A stretch of DNA of 64,000 bases from DATEDA01 sp963789885 (GCA_963789885.1 CAWBNB010000018.1:1-64000), one strand, 5' to 3'; shown: positions 8,213-16,757, counted from the stretch's first letter. Notes: a model not told the origin generated them from the letters alone. Numbers and translations: made by a program.

Positions 8213-9261
8213 CCTGATTAGCGATGAATCTCAGCCGGGCTCACGGGGTGAGCCCCTGAGGTGAGTATGTTGCAGGGCGTGATCTGTTGAAGGAGAACGC
8301 CCATGCCGATGAATCGGATCCAGTTCCAGCACGGAATGTCACTGGCGGCGTTTCAGCGCTGCTACGGCACCGAGGCGCAGTGCGAGGAAGCGCTCTTCGA
8401 GGCTCGCTGGCCTCGCGGGTTTGTCTGTCCCCAGTGCGCCAGCCCATGGCATTCGAACTTCGAGCGCGCCGGGCAACGGCTGTGGCAGTGCGCCCGCTGC
8501 CGCGCTCAGAGCAGTCTCACCGCTGGGACGGTCTTCGCCGCCACGAAGTTGCCCCTCACGGTATGGTTCCTGGCGATGTTCCTGCTCACTCAGGCCAAGA
8601 ACAGCATCTCGGCGTTGGAGCTCAAGCGCCAGCTCGGGGTGTGCTACCGCAGCGCCTGGCTCATCAAGCACAAGCTCATGCAGGCGATGGCGCGCCGCGA
8701 GGCCACCCGCCGACTCGAGGCGGTGGTCCAACTCGACGATGCCTTCCTCGGCGGGGAGCGCACCGGCGGCAAGCGCGGGCGTGGCTCGGAGAACAAGGTC
8801 CCTTTCGTCGCCGCCGTACAAACCAGTGAGGGCCGCCCCCTGTTTGTCCGCTTCGATGTGCTGCCCGATTGGCGTACGGAGACGGTCACCGGGTGGGCAC
8901 GCCGGGCCCTTGCCCCCAGCACCCATGTGGTCAGCGACGGGCTCTCGAGCTTCCTCGGGGTGCAGCAGGCCGGTTGCACGCATGAGCCGATCCCACATGG
9001 CACCGGCAAGCAAAGCGCGCAGCACCCCCGTTTCATCTGGGTCAACACCCTGTTGGGTAACCTTAAGCGATCTCTGGCCGGGACCTACCATGCCTTCAAA
9101 GCCCCAAAGTACGGGCAACGCTACCTCGCCGAGTTCCAATACCGGTTCAACCACCGCTTCGATCTGCCCGCGATGATCCCTAGCCTCGTTCGCGCCGCCT
9201 GTCGAGCCGACGCCTGGGCAGAACGGGACCTGCGCCTGGCTGAGATTCATCGCTAATCAGG
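8213..9261 (+). mobile_element. IS1595-family insertion sequence (ISPna2-like)
   Basis: A 1049-bp element with perfect 24-bp terminal inverted repeats (8213-8236 and 9238-9261, starting CCTGATTAGCGATGAATC). It is flanked by the 8-bp direct repeat TACGATTT and carries one transposase gene. Length, repeats and duplication all fit the ISPna2 subgroup of IS1595. The intact structure suggests recent insertion. Confidence 0.9.
8303..9256 (+). CDS. IS1595 family transposase
   Basis: 317 residues. An N-terminal zinc ribbon (CPQC then CARC, about 47-74) is followed by an ISXO2-like catalytic domain: QLDDAFLGGERTGGKRGRG (first Asp), HVVSDGLSSF (second Asp), and WVNTLLGNLKRSLAGTYHAF with the third acidic or Asn position, then YLAEFQYRFNHR. 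The start at 8303 follows GAAGGAGAA. The stop codon lies inside the right terminal repeat. It appears intact. Confidence 0.95.
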   Translation: MPMNRIQFQHGMSLAAFQRCYGTEAQCEEALFEARWPRGFVCPQCASPWHSNFERAGQRLWQCARCRAQSSLTAGTVFAATKLPLTVWFLAMFLLTQAKNSISALELKRQLGVCYRSAWLIKHKLMQAMARREATRRLEAVVQLDDAFLGGERTGGKRGRGSENKVPFVAAVQTSEGRPLFVRFDVLPDWRTETVTGWARRALAPSTHVVSDGLSSFLGVQQAGCTHEPIPHGTGKQSAQHPRFIWVNTLLGNLKRSLAGTYHAFKAPKYGQRYLAEFQYRFNHRFDLPAMIPSLVRAACRADAWAERDLRLAEIHR

Positions 9262-9269
9262 TACGATTT
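9262..9269. repeat. Target-site duplication of IS1595 element (right)
   Basis: TACGATTT, an exact copy of 8205-8212. Confidence 0.9.
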
Positions 9270-9344
9270 TGGGGGGTTCAACAGAATAGGTCGACTGCAG
9301 CCATTCGCGCGACGGATCAGCGCTCCGCTTCGCCTACGGCTCCG

Positions 9345-9690
9345 CTAAGCGCCAATCCCGCCATTCCTTCGTACACCACGTCCCGGGACGTGAACCTCCA
9401 GCTGCCTTGACTCCAGCTGCCTAATACCAGCGGAGGATTGGCTAGACGCTCGCTCGTATCTACGATCCTGCGACATGAGATCCTCGGTCGTAGGCTGGAG
9501 ATGCGCGAGAAGATGAAAGCGAAAGACAAGAACCTCGAACTGCCGGAAGTCCCCTTGCAAGCGCTTCACCAGCAGCGACGGAAGCTCGCCGTCGATGAAC
9601 CTCTGCCACAGAGGGCGAGTTTTATCGAGGAACTTCTCGCACTTAGCAATGCGCGTCGGGTACGCGGAGAACGGCAGCTCCAGAGATACA
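9345..9690 (-). pseudogene. Decayed fragment of unknown protein
   Basis: A minus-strand frame reads PFSAYPTRIAKCEKFLDKTR, LWQRFIDGELPSLLVKRLQG and FEVLVFRFHLLAHLQPTTED. This looks like natural protein sequence, but an in-frame stop lies just upstream and no start fits. The C-terminal end turns into low-quality sequence. I do not recognise the family. 9311-9922 otherwise holds no gene I can support. Confidence 0.3.
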
Positions 9691-9922
9691 GCACCTCGGT
9701 GGCAAAGAATTCAACGATCGACGAGAGAGGCGCCGACTACTCGTATCCCCATCGGTCAGGGCTTCGCACGTAGTGCATTTGGTGGCGGGCATCGATCCCT
9801 CTCGGCCGCGCAGCGTGCGTCGCCCGTCCGTCCGGTCTATTGCGGCGACCGCATACGCACCGTACGCTTGAAGGCATTGCAGAGCTTTCGCTGCACCTCG
9901 GCGGCGCACAGGAGGACACCGC

Positions 9923-10741
9923 ATGTCGATCCCGTTCTGCCCGGGCTACGCGCGCGAGCCCTTTGCGACGCTCGTCGCCACCTATCCTGGCCGGGACGTT
10001 CACCCGGGCAAGGACTTCCGCGTGGAGTGGGGGCCGATCTTTCATCGGGGGCGCCTCGACGGCACCGCTCGCGTCTTCATCATCGGCCAGGATCCTGCTC
10101 AGCACGAGGTCTGTCTCCGTCGGATTCTGGTCGGCACTGCGGGCAAACGCGTTCACGGATTCCTCAAGCGACTCGGCGTCACGCGTAGCTACGTCCTGAT
10201 CAATACCTTCCTCTACAGTGTCTTCGGCCAGGGCGGTGGGATTCGGCAGATAAAGAACCCCGCAATAACGGCGTACCGCAATCAGTGGATCAAGGCGATC
10301 CTCGACTCGAGCCCGATCGACGCGGTGATCGCCTTTGGCGGGCTTGCAAACAAGGCATGGGAGCAGTGGCTTGCATCGAACGATGCTGCGGGCCGGCCTA
10401 CGCTTCCGTTCGAGCCGCTCACTCATCCGACCTGGCCCGAGAGCTCGTCGAAGTCGAAGGCCGACCACGACAAGGCGATCGAGACGCTCCTCAAAGGATG
10501 GAATGCCGGCCTTCAGCGGCTGAAACCGCGGATCACCCATGCGGATGTCGTGACGCCCCTCACTCTCTACGGCAAGAAGTTCACCGACGAGGATCTCCCG
10601 GATCTGCCGTCGGAGGACTTGCCACCGGGTTTGCCCGAGTGGATGCTGAGCGAGGAGAGCTGGGCGGCCCGGCAGGGTACGACGCCTGACCTCAAGCGCC
10701 GCACGATCTTCATGCGGGCGCCTGCGAGCGCGATCAAGTAG
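9923..10741 (+). CDS. Uracil-DNA glycosylase superfamily protein
   Basis: 272 residues. VFIIGQDPAQHEV (about 51-63) resembles the GQDPYH-type active-site motif of the UDG superfamily. LINTFLYS and the later PLTHPTWPE (resembling the HPSP loop) support the same fold. Downstream residues look like a private extension. A good ribosome site (AGGAGG) precedes the ATG. The metal or uracil-binding residues are not canonical, so base-excision activity is uncertain. The next gene starts 48 bp later on the same strand. Confidence 0.7.
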   Translation: MSIPFCPGYAREPFATLVATYPGRDVHPGKDFRVEWGPIFHRGRLDGTARVFIIGQDPAQHEVCLRRILVGTAGKRVHGFLKRLGVTRSYVLINTFLYSVFGQGGGIRQIKNPAITAYRNQWIKAILDSSPIDAVIAFGGLANKAWEQWLASNDAAGRPTLPFEPLTHPTWPESSSKSKADHDKAIETLLKGWNAGLQRLKPRITHADVVTPLTLYGKKFTDEDLPDLPSEDLPPGLPEWMLSEESWAARQGTTPDLKRRTIFMRAPASAIK

Positions 10742-10789
10742 TTTCGAGCGCCCGGCGCTCCGGGCATCGTTAACAATCAGGGAGGGGCT

Positions 10790-12430
10790 ATGGCCAAGAA
10801 GCCGCCGCCGATCGATCCGCTTGATGGTCCAGCAATCGTTCTCGCCGGTGACGTCGTCGGGATGGACGACGCCCTCACCGTCACTCGCGATGGGCGTGTC
10901 TACATCAACAAGGGCGCGATCGTCGCGATCAGAAGGTCGGTCGATCCGGCCCCCGCAGGATTCGAGACAGCCCCGGTGGTCAATACGGGCGGGACTCTAT
11001 TCCCGGGGCTGATCGAGCTTCACAACCACCTCGCCTACAACGCGCTGCGTCTTTGGCAGGTCCCGAAGAAGTACACCAATCGCGATCAATGGGCGGGAAT
11101 CCCAGACTACCGCAAGCTCGTGAGCGGTCCGATGACCGTCCTCGGCAAGACGCCGTCGCTGTTGCCGCCGCTCATCCGGTACGTCGAGGCGAAATGCCTC
11201 GTAGGTGGTGTCACCACAAGTCAAGGGGTTGCGCTTTTCAGCAATGCCGGGATACGCCGCTTCTACCGCGGGATCGTGCGGAACGTCGAAGAAACCGAGG
11301 ATGCTGATCTGCCGGAAGCAAAGACGAGAATCGCGGACATCGAAGCCAAGGACGCGAGCAAATTCCTGGCGCGCCTCAGGCGCGAGACGTGCTTCCTGCT
11401 GCACCTGAGCGAAGGGGTGGACGTGAAAGCGCGAGCGCACTTCCTCGCGCTGAACCTCGCGGCGAACGAGTGGGCGATCACGCCGCAGCTCACCGGCATT
11501 CACTGCGCGGCCCTCAAGCCCGAGGACTTCGCCGTGATGGGGACGCTGGGCGGCGCGATGGTCTGGTCGCCGATGAGCAATCTCCTGCTCTACGGCGCGA
11601 CGGCGAACGTCCAGGCGGCACTTGCGGCGAGCGTCCGGGTCGGGCTCGGATCGGACTGGTCGCCGTCCGGAAGCAAGAACCTGCTCGGCGAACTCAAGGT
11701 CGCGTGGCTTGTCGCGCAGGAGGTCGGGGGTCTGACGAAGCAGGACATCGTCGCGATGGCGACGCGCACCGCAGCGAGGATCCTCGGCTGGGGGGCGGCT
11801 CTCGGCACCCTCGAGGCAGGCAAGCGAGCGGACCTGCTCGTGATTAAAGGCACCTCTGCCGACCCCTACGACCAGCTGATCCGGGCAAAGGAGCAGGACA
11901 TCTCTCTGGTGGTGATCAACGGCGTCCCACGGTTCGGGCGGAACCCGTTGATGACCTCGCTCAACGCGAAAGGCGAGACGCTGACGATCGCCGGCGAGCA
12001 AAGGATGATGTTTCTCAAGCAGGACACGCAGGATCCGCTCGTCGGGGCGATCAAGCTCTCGCAGGCGAAATCGGACCTGGAGGATGCGCTCTCCAAGCTT
12101 CCCGCACTTGCGAAAGCGCTCGAGCAACCGAAGCCCACAGCGGCGATTGGCCCCAAGCGCGCTGCGCCGACCTGGCAGCTCGCCCTCGACGAGCTCGAGG
12201 ACACAGGGGTCGACCTCCGGCCAAGACTTCGAGATCGCCGAAGCAAGGCCCTCACCGGGCCGAAGCGGGGCATGATGGCCAAGGCTTCCAAGCCACTTTC
12301 GCAGATCCTTCAGCCGCTTGAACTGGACCCCCTTACGGTCGCGGGTGACGCCGAGTTCCTGGCGTCCCTCGCAACCCAGAAGAACCTGCCCCAGTTTGTG
12401 AAGGACGGGCTTCCGACGCTCTACGTCTGA
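10790..12430 (+). CDS. Amidohydrolase family protein
   Basis: 546 residues, a TIM-barrel metal-dependent hydrolase. Visible are the beta-sandwich start (GRVYINKGAIVAI), the metal motif GLIELHNHLAY (HxH, about 79-81), LLHLSEGVD, GIHCAAL, WSPMSNLLLYG, then GLGSDWSPSGSKNLL with the catalytic Asp. The closing LGTLEAGKRADLLVIKG is typical of the amidohydrolase superfamily (guanine-deaminase/AtzA-like). A 120-residue C-terminal tail rich in Leu, Lys and Ala is unusual. Ribosome site GGGAGGGG precedes the ATG. Substrate unknown. Confidence 0.85.
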   Translation: MAKKPPPIDPLDGPAIVLAGDVVGMDDALTVTRDGRVYINKGAIVAIRRSVDPAPAGFETAPVVNTGGTLFPGLIELHNHLAYNALRLWQVPKKYTNRDQWAGIPDYRKLVSGPMTVLGKTPSLLPPLIRYVEAKCLVGGVTTSQGVALFSNAGIRRFYRGIVRNVEETEDADLPEAKTRIADIEAKDASKFLARLRRETCFLLHLSEGVDVKARAHFLALNLAANEWAITPQLTGIHCAALKPEDFAVMGTLGGAMVWSPMSNLLLYGATANVQAALAASVRVGLGSDWSPSGSKNLLGELKVAWLVAQEVGGLTKQDIVAMATRTAARILGWGAALGTLEAGKRADLLVIKGTSADPYDQLIRAKEQDISLVVINGVPRFGRNPLMTSLNAKGETLTIAGEQRMMFLKQDTQDPLVGAIKLSQAKSDLEDALSKLPALAKALEQPKPTAAIGPKRAAPTWQLALDELEDTGVDLRPRLRDRRSKALTGPKRGMMAKASKPLSQILQPLELDPLTVAGDAEFLASLATQKNLPQFVKDGLPTLYV

Positions 12431-12435
12431 GAGCT

Positions 12436-12804
12436 TCAGTGAACCTGCCTCGGATCGGGCCCGGCACCTCCGAGCTCCGCGAGCCGCGACCGAGCCGTCG
12501 CGATCAGCTTCCGCAGGATCGTCGCGTCGGCGGCGAGGTGGAGATTCATCGGCCTGGATGGGTCACCTGTCTTCAAGGTGAGGATCGCCATGCTCCGTGA
12601 GGTTGATTCCCCGCCCAGGACGTCGATCACGGGCGGCGCGTAGATCTTTTCGGCCTGGCCGTCGGTCTCCCCAGTGGGGTTGTGCTTCAGATACTTCTCC
12701 CGCGTCTGGCCACCGAAATGGAGGAGGTCCTGGATCAGGTGGTGTAACTCGTGCAATGTCCGCTTTAGGGGTCGGGACCAGCCATTCACCCAGCGGATGT
12801 GCAA
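12436..12804 (-). CDS. Hypothetical protein (possibly a fragment)
   Basis: About 122 residues with plausible protein composition (RTLHELHHLIQDLLHFGG, YAPPVIDVLGG, NLHLAADATILRKLIATARS). It converges on the amidohydrolase, with stops 5 bp apart. The apparent start is a TTG. The frame stays open upstream into sequence that does not look coding, so the N-terminus is undefined. I do not recognise the family. Confidence 0.4.
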   Translation of the reverse strand: MHIRWVNGWSRPLKRTLHELHHLIQDLLHFGGQTREKYLKHNPTGETDGQAEKIYAPPVIDVLGGESTSRSMAILTLKTGDPSRPMNLHLAADATILRKLIATARSRLAELGGAGPDPRQVH

Positions 12805-13183
12805 TCCAGAAGTGGCTTCATACGCCCGGGGAGCGGTACTGGACAGTAGGTTCGACTCGCGTTCAAAGGACTACTAGTCCGTCGATCGTGCGGTACGGGA
12901 AGTACCGATTTCGGGCTGCAAGCGGAAGTTCAGACGCGTGCCGCAAACCGGCCGTTTGACGGCGTTATCGACCCAAAGTCGCCGTTCGGATCGTTGGCTC
13001 GAATGTCGGCTGTCGAATCGACACCAAACACTGGAATGCGAAAATTGGGAACGCGGTTCAGTGCCAACATCGGTAATAGCGCATTGCGCTCCATAGCAGC
13101 CGTTGAATTGGTGGTGTCGGTCAAAACGGTCAAACGGTGAATCAGCAGAAAATCTCGGATGCCGGTCATCCAAATGCGCCGGG
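12805..13183. other. Non-coding region with dispersed repeat copy
   Basis: No supported gene. 12952-12990 carries the second copy of the dispersed CGGCCGTTTGACGGCG-TATCGACCC repeat seen near 6143. The minus-strand frame 12930-13187 is a weak candidate only. Confidence 0.4.
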
Positions 13184-13199
13184 TCACAATGCTCGATAT

Positions 13200-13769
13200 T
13201 CAATTGTTCCCTTCGGTCCGCGTACTCCCTGCAAGCGCTCCTCCTCGCGTAGCAACTCGCTCAATAGTTCGCCGCCCTGATGAAAATGATTTGCCCACTC
13301 CGGCAATGCTGGAGAGGGCGCCGCGTGAGCGAGTCCCGCTAGAAGCCCCCGGATCGACTGGACCGCCAGGTCCTTTGAAGACACCGCGAATTGCGACCAC
13401 GCCGATAACTCGACTCGCACGCACAAAGCGGTGTTCGATAAACCCCCACTTGCGATCCCAGCCGATTAAGCGCGTGTGAATCTCGAAAGACTGGAATAGC
13501 TTGAGGTCCCGACGAAACTTGGCGATCGCATCGCTTATCATCGGGAACGCTTTCTGCTGTCGTGCAACCCCAAGCACGCCGGTACGCACAAACCAGTGGA
13601 TGCGAGCAATGTCGGCGAGCGCAAGATAGCGGCCGTTGTTGACGTGGACGTTCAAATCCAGGTCGTTTGGCCAAACACGCAAATTAACACGCGTGGTAGC
13701 GAGTAAATCGACTTTCGACTCGGAAATAAGGCCGAAGCCGACACGAACTAAGCGTAACCATGGAAACAC
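13200..13769 (-). CDS. Acyl-CoA thioesterase (4HBT-like), C-terminus frameshifted
   Basis: A hotdog-fold thioesterase. RVWPNDLDLNVHVNNGRYLAL (about 32-52) is the signature of the acyl-CoA thioesterase/THEM6 family, followed by DIARIHWFVRTG and RLIGWDRKWGFIEHRF. After GPGGPVDPG the ORF turns into unlikely Ser/Arg-rich sequence. The neighbouring frame continues LLAGLAHAAPSPALPEW and ends at 13184. The switch is at a run of five G (about 13348-13353), so one extra G, real or a sequencing error, explains the altered end. Start ATG at 13769. Confidence 0.75.
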   Translation of the reverse strand: MFPWLRLVRVGFGLISESKVDLLATTRVNLRVWPNDLDLNVHVNNGRYLALADIARIHWFVRTGVLGVARQQKAFPMISDAIAKFRRDLKLFQSFEIHTRLIGWDRKWGFIEHRFVRASRVIGVVAIRGVFKGPGGPVDPGASSGTRSRGALSSIAGVGKSFSSGRRTIERVATRGGALAGSTRTEGNN

Positions 13770-14045
13770 AGAAATGTCCTGCGCGAGTGTTCGTTCGTCG
13801 AGTCTATGCCAATGTCTGCTTCTGGGTGTCGAGCGTCAGTAATGGACAAAGCTCAACGCCAGCTCCGCCACCGACGCCGAGCAGACGAGGGCACCCGACT
13901 CTCCTTCGATCGTGTAGACCTGATGCCATGGTATTAGCGCGGCGTCCATGACGGACGCCAGTATTCCCGGCGGACTTGTGAGTTCTACACGCGACGCGCC
14001 GTAAGTCCGCTGTGGGTCGATAGCAGCCCTGCACTTACCATTCCA

Positions 14046-14273
14046 TCAGAGCAGCCCGTACCCGAGACGGTTGGCGCAGTGCTTCAGGACGTCGAGTAGC
14101 GCATCGTCGGAGAGTGCCCGATTGAGCTCGGGGTGGGACGGTAGGCACCCGGACTGCTCCCCCCGGTCGTTGAGGACGATGGCCGGCTCGTTGCCGTTCA
14201 TGGAAGACGGGTAGTAGATGCCTTGCAGGTCCGGGTACGCCTGGTAGAAGCATCTCGCCCAGGCTCGAAGGAG
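14046..14273 (-). pseudogene. C-terminal fragment of RES-domain toxin
   Basis: The frame reads AWARCFYQAYPDLQGIYYPS, SMNGNEPAIVLNDRG, then LSDDALLDVLKHCANRLGYGLL before the stop. This matches the C-terminal third of RES-domain NAD-degrading toxins. The N-terminal two thirds are missing: homology stops at about 14270, where the next gene begins on the other strand. No Xre antitoxin is seen nearby. The stretch 13770-14045 holds no gene. Confidence 0.7.
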
Positions 14274-14280
14274 AGTGACA

Positions 14281-14745
14281 ATGAGCAAAGAGAAGACGAG
14301 CTTCGTTTACGTGACCTACATCCGCTCGACGCCGGCAAAGGTGTTCGAGGCCATCACGAAGCCGGAGATCGCGCGGCGCTACTGGGGCCACGAGAACGTC
14401 TCCGACTGGAAGCCCGGATCGACCTGGGAGCACGTGCGCGCCAACGGGCAACGCACGGTCCAGGTGGTCGGCAAGGTGGTCGAGGTCTCGCCGCCGACGC
14501 GCCTGGTCATCACGTGGGCGGGCGCCTCGCAGGCCGCCGATCCGGCCAGCTACAGCCGCGTGAGCTTCGACGTCGCGGCGTACGAGGAGATGGTGCGGCT
14601 GACCGTCACCCACGACGAACTCGAGGCCGGCAGCGGGATGGCCAAGGGCATCCAGCAGGGCTGGCCGATCGTTCTTTCCAGCCTGAAGTCCCTGCTCGAA
14701 ACGGGGCAGGGCATCGATGTCTTCGCCAAGCCGAAGGCGGCCTGA
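14281..14745 (+). CDS. SRPBCC/AHSA1-like protein
   Basis: 154 residues of the START/Bet v1-like AHSA1 family: VYVTYIRSTPAKVFEAITKPE, YWGHENVSDWKPGSTWEH, and the C-terminal helix GWPIVLSSLKSLLETG. Members bind hydrophobic ligands or act as Hsp90 activator-like domains. Paired genes like this often have an upstream ArsR regulator, absent here. ATG at 14281 has AAGGAGAG at good spacing. It is followed 14 bp later by a GFA protein in the same direction. Confidence 0.85.
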   Translation: MSKEKTSFVYVTYIRSTPAKVFEAITKPEIARRYWGHENVSDWKPGSTWEHVRANGQRTVQVVGKVVEVSPPTRLVITWAGASQAADPASYSRVSFDVAAYEEMVRLTVTHDELEAGSGMAKGIQQGWPIVLSSLKSLLETGQGIDVFAKPKAA

Positions 14746-14759
14746 ATCGGGAGTTGTTC

Positions 14760-15176
14760 ATGACCCAGCCCTACACCGGCGGATGCGCGTGCGGCGCGAT
14801 CCGCTACGCAACCAAGCACGCGCCCGTCTTCCAGAACCACTGCCAGTGCCGCGACTGCCAGCGACGGAGCGGCACCGGGCACGGCTCCTACCTGACCTTT
14901 CCCGCTCGGGCCGAGATGGCGATCACCGGCGAGGCGACGCACTGGGAGGTCGCGGGCGACAGCGGCAACGTCAAGGTCCACGCCTTCTGCCCGGTCTGCG
15001 GAACGCCGGTCTTCCTGAGCTTCGTCGCGATGCCGGACCTGATCGCGGTCCACGCGGGCAGCCTGGACGACCCGGACCGCTTCGTGCCGCAGGTCCTCAC
15101 CTACAGCGTCCGCGGGCTGGCGTGGGACGCCATCGATCCCTCGTTGCAGGCATTCGAGCGGATGCCGCCCGGCTAG
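14760..15176 (+). CDS. GFA (CENP-V) family zinc protein
   Basis: 138 residues. Zinc-binding cysteines are visible in GGCACGAIRY, NHCQCRDCQRRSG and AFCPVCGTPVF, the arrangement of the glutathione-dependent formaldehyde-activating family. Catalysis is unproven for most members. It is probably cotranscribed with the preceding AHSA1-like gene. Start ATG at 14760. Confidence 0.9.
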   Translation: MTQPYTGGCACGAIRYATKHAPVFQNHCQCRDCQRRSGTGHGSYLTFPARAEMAITGEATHWEVAGDSGNVKVHAFCPVCGTPVFLSFVAMPDLIAVHAGSLDDPDRFVPQVLTYSVRGLAWDAIDPSLQAFERMPPG

Positions 15177-15300
15177 TGCAGCCGGAACAGGATCACGCTC
15201 GCCGACGGCGGCGCGGATAGCGCAACGATCTCGACGCACCTACGCGGGGTGTACCTGCTCCTGGGCGAGCCAGGCCGAGTCCGCCGACGCGAGAAAGCCG

Positions 15301-15594
15301 TCAAGCAGCCCGTTTCTCGATCGGCCTCACGGCGATTCGGAGCCCCGTCGCCCTGAGCACGGCGTTCAGGCTGCGAAGTTCCGGATTGCCCGACTTGGAG
15401 AGCATCTTGTAGGTCGCCTCGCGAGTGAGTTTCGCTCGTCGCGCGATCGCGGCGATGCCGCCCTGCGCCTGCGCGACCTGGCGCAGCGCCAGCATGAGCG
15501 CCGCCTGGTCGCCGTCTTCGATCACGGCCTCGAGGTACGCCGCGGCTTCGGCGGGGTCCTTGAGCTGCTCGATGAGCCAGGGCTCGTAAGGCAG
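15301..15594 (-). CDS. Addiction-module antidote protein (HigA2-like)
   Basis: About 97 residues: PYEPWLIEQLKDPAEAAAYLEAVIEDG, then a helix-turn-helix (QVAQAQGGIAAIARRAKLTREATYKMLSKSGNPELRSLNAVLRATG). This is the signature of the antidote family partnered with Gp49-like killers. The frame has no ATG in the expected place; a CTG at 15594, next to the toxin stop, is the best candidate and implies translational coupling. Toxin first, antitoxin second. Confidence 0.85.
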   Translation of the reverse strand: MPYEPWLIEQLKDPAEAAAYLEAVIEDGDQAALMLALRQVAQAQGGIAAIARRAKLTREATYKMLSKSGNPELRSLNAVLRATGLRIAVRPIEKRAA

Positions 15595-15595
15595 G

Positions 15596-15946
15596 CTAGC
15601 GGCGGCCGCGCGGCTTTTTCCGCGCAGTGCGCGCCCTGTAGTCCTCGAAGTACGCTTTCGCACGGTCGATGTCCTTTTGCTGCGTCCTCTTGTCTCCTCC
15701 GCAGAGGAGCAGAACGACCACGTGTCCGAGCCGGGCGAAATAGACGCGGTATCCCGGCCCCCAATCGATCCTGAGCTCCAGCACGCCTTCGCCCACCGGC
15801 CCGGTGTCGCCGAAGTTGCCAACTGCGACGCGGGCCACGCGCGCTTCGATCCGCGTGCGGGCCTGCCGGTCCTTCAGGCCTTGCAGCCATTCGACAAATG
15901 GCTGCTCGCCGGCCACGGTCTGGTAATAGCGAAGCTCGATGGCCAT
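15596..15946 (-). CDS. Addiction-module killer protein (RelE/ParE-like)
   Basis: 116 residues: ELRYYQTVAGEQPFVEWLQGL, IEARVARVAVGNFGDTGPVGEGVLELRI, then GPGYRVYFARLGHVVVLLLCGGDKRTQQKDI. This is the standard arrangement of phage-derived Gp49-like/HigB toxins. It is immediately upstream of its antidote. Arg/Lys-rich tail. Confidence 0.9.
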   Translation of the reverse strand: MAIELRYYQTVAGEQPFVEWLQGLKDRQARTRIEARVARVAVGNFGDTGPVGEGVLELRIDWGPGYRVYFARLGHVVVLLLCGGDKRTQQKDIDRAKAYFEDYRARTARKKPRGRR

Positions 15947-15965
15947 TGTAATTTATAGTTAACAA
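15946..15965 (-). promoter_or_regulatory. Probable autoregulatory operator of toxin-antitoxin pair
   Basis: An AT-rich imperfect inverted repeat (TTGTAA and TTAACAA arms around TTTATAG) directly over the toxin start, containing a TATAAA on the minus strand. Such placement is typical for antitoxin autoregulation. Confidence 0.4.
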
Positions 15966-16054
15966 CCGGGTCAATCCCCGGGGTCTGTCTCGTGCACGCG
16001 GGACGACCACTGAAGCCACGTCCTCCACCCGGGTTGCCTGGATGCAGCCCGTTC

Positions 16055-16089
16055 TAACATGGCCATGTTATCTACCACGGCCATGTTAT
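16055..16089. promoter_or_regulatory. Perfect 16-bp palindrome plus half-site
   Basis: TAACATGGCCATGTTA (16055-16070) is a perfect palindrome. Its right half, GGCCATGTTAT, is repeated at 16079-16089. This is a regulator-binding pattern in an otherwise gene-free stretch. The cognate regulator is not identified. Confidence 0.5.
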
Positions 16090-16266
16090 TACCCTGGCCA
16101 CGGTAGCGAGACCATGATTAGCTCTCTGCCCTTCGCCTCGACCTGGTCAGCAGGCAGAAGACCTTGTGGGTCAGCTCTTCGCGGCTCGTGGCTGGAAGAT
16201 CGAACGCCGACCGGCGGGAGGTCGTGGCGACATGTCGATGGCGTCGACATCATCCAGGTCGGGCAA

Positions 16267-16319
16267 CCTGAAATAGCGCTGCACGCTATTTTAGGATCGG
16301 GCCGAAACCTAAAATAACG
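16267..16319. promoter_or_regulatory. Three copies of a 12-bp operator-like motif
   Basis: CCTGAAATAGCG (16267-16278), the reverse complement of CCTAAAATAGCG (16284-16295) and CCTAAAATAACG (16308-16319): one motif in +, -, + orientation within 53 bp. The first two can also form a stem-loop. It lies in an 800-bp gene-free region between a toxin-antitoxin pair and an integrase module. It is probably an operator of a lost or truncated gene. Confidence 0.5.
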
Positions 16320-16757
16320 ACCAGGCACGCACGGCCCCCCGGCGCTCGACGAGCGCTTCGGCGACAGGCTGCTCCGCGCACAACCCCGGAGACCTCTGCT
16401 TTAGACGGGGCTCTCCGCACCTCGAAGTCCGCGCAAACCGGGTTACCCTCTTAGCCGTTGCAGAGTGCAGCCGAGCCCGACTCGGCCTGCTAGGTTCGTA
16501 TCCGAGTTGAGAGACTCGGCGTAGCGCTCGATACGCGCATTGGCGTAGAAGGTTTCGCTTTCAGCGTCCCGCGAGCCGTTCGAGCTCGCGGCACGCGCGA
16601 GTCATTAGGGCCTCGAGCGGCCTCGCCGCCGCTCGCCGCGGCCAGTGCGCATTTCCAGCAGTGTCCTGAGATCGCCCAGTGGCGCGACGCGCCATGCGCT
16701 TGCCCGAACCATCCCGAATCCGTTGACGAACATGCTCATGACGGAACGAACACGATC

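Larger units (their letters stand above)
8004..9310. mobile_element. Older inverted-repeat (MITE-like) element split by IS1595
   Basis: The 34-nt ends at 8004-8037 and 9277-9310 are inverted repeats, matching at 26 of 34 positions. The innermost 13 (CTATTCTGTTGAA) are identical. Without the IS1595 insertion and its duplicated target the element is about 250 bp and has no gene, so it resembles a MITE or a deleted insertion sequence. No target duplication was recognised at its outer ends. Confidence 0.5.

Noticed and set aside
8024..9290. Outer CTATTCTGTTGAA repeats as the ends of the IS1595 element
   Set aside because: The inner 24-bp repeats are flanked by a perfect 8-bp duplication and give the family's normal length, so the outer repeats belong to another element.
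12930..13187. 85-residue minus-strand ORF
   Set aside because: Its C-terminal part is the translation of a dispersed non-coding repeat and it has no family resemblance.
16089..16328. 79-residue minus-strand ORF covering the 12-bp motif array
   Set aside because: No ribosome site or domain; the repeats dominate its sequence.
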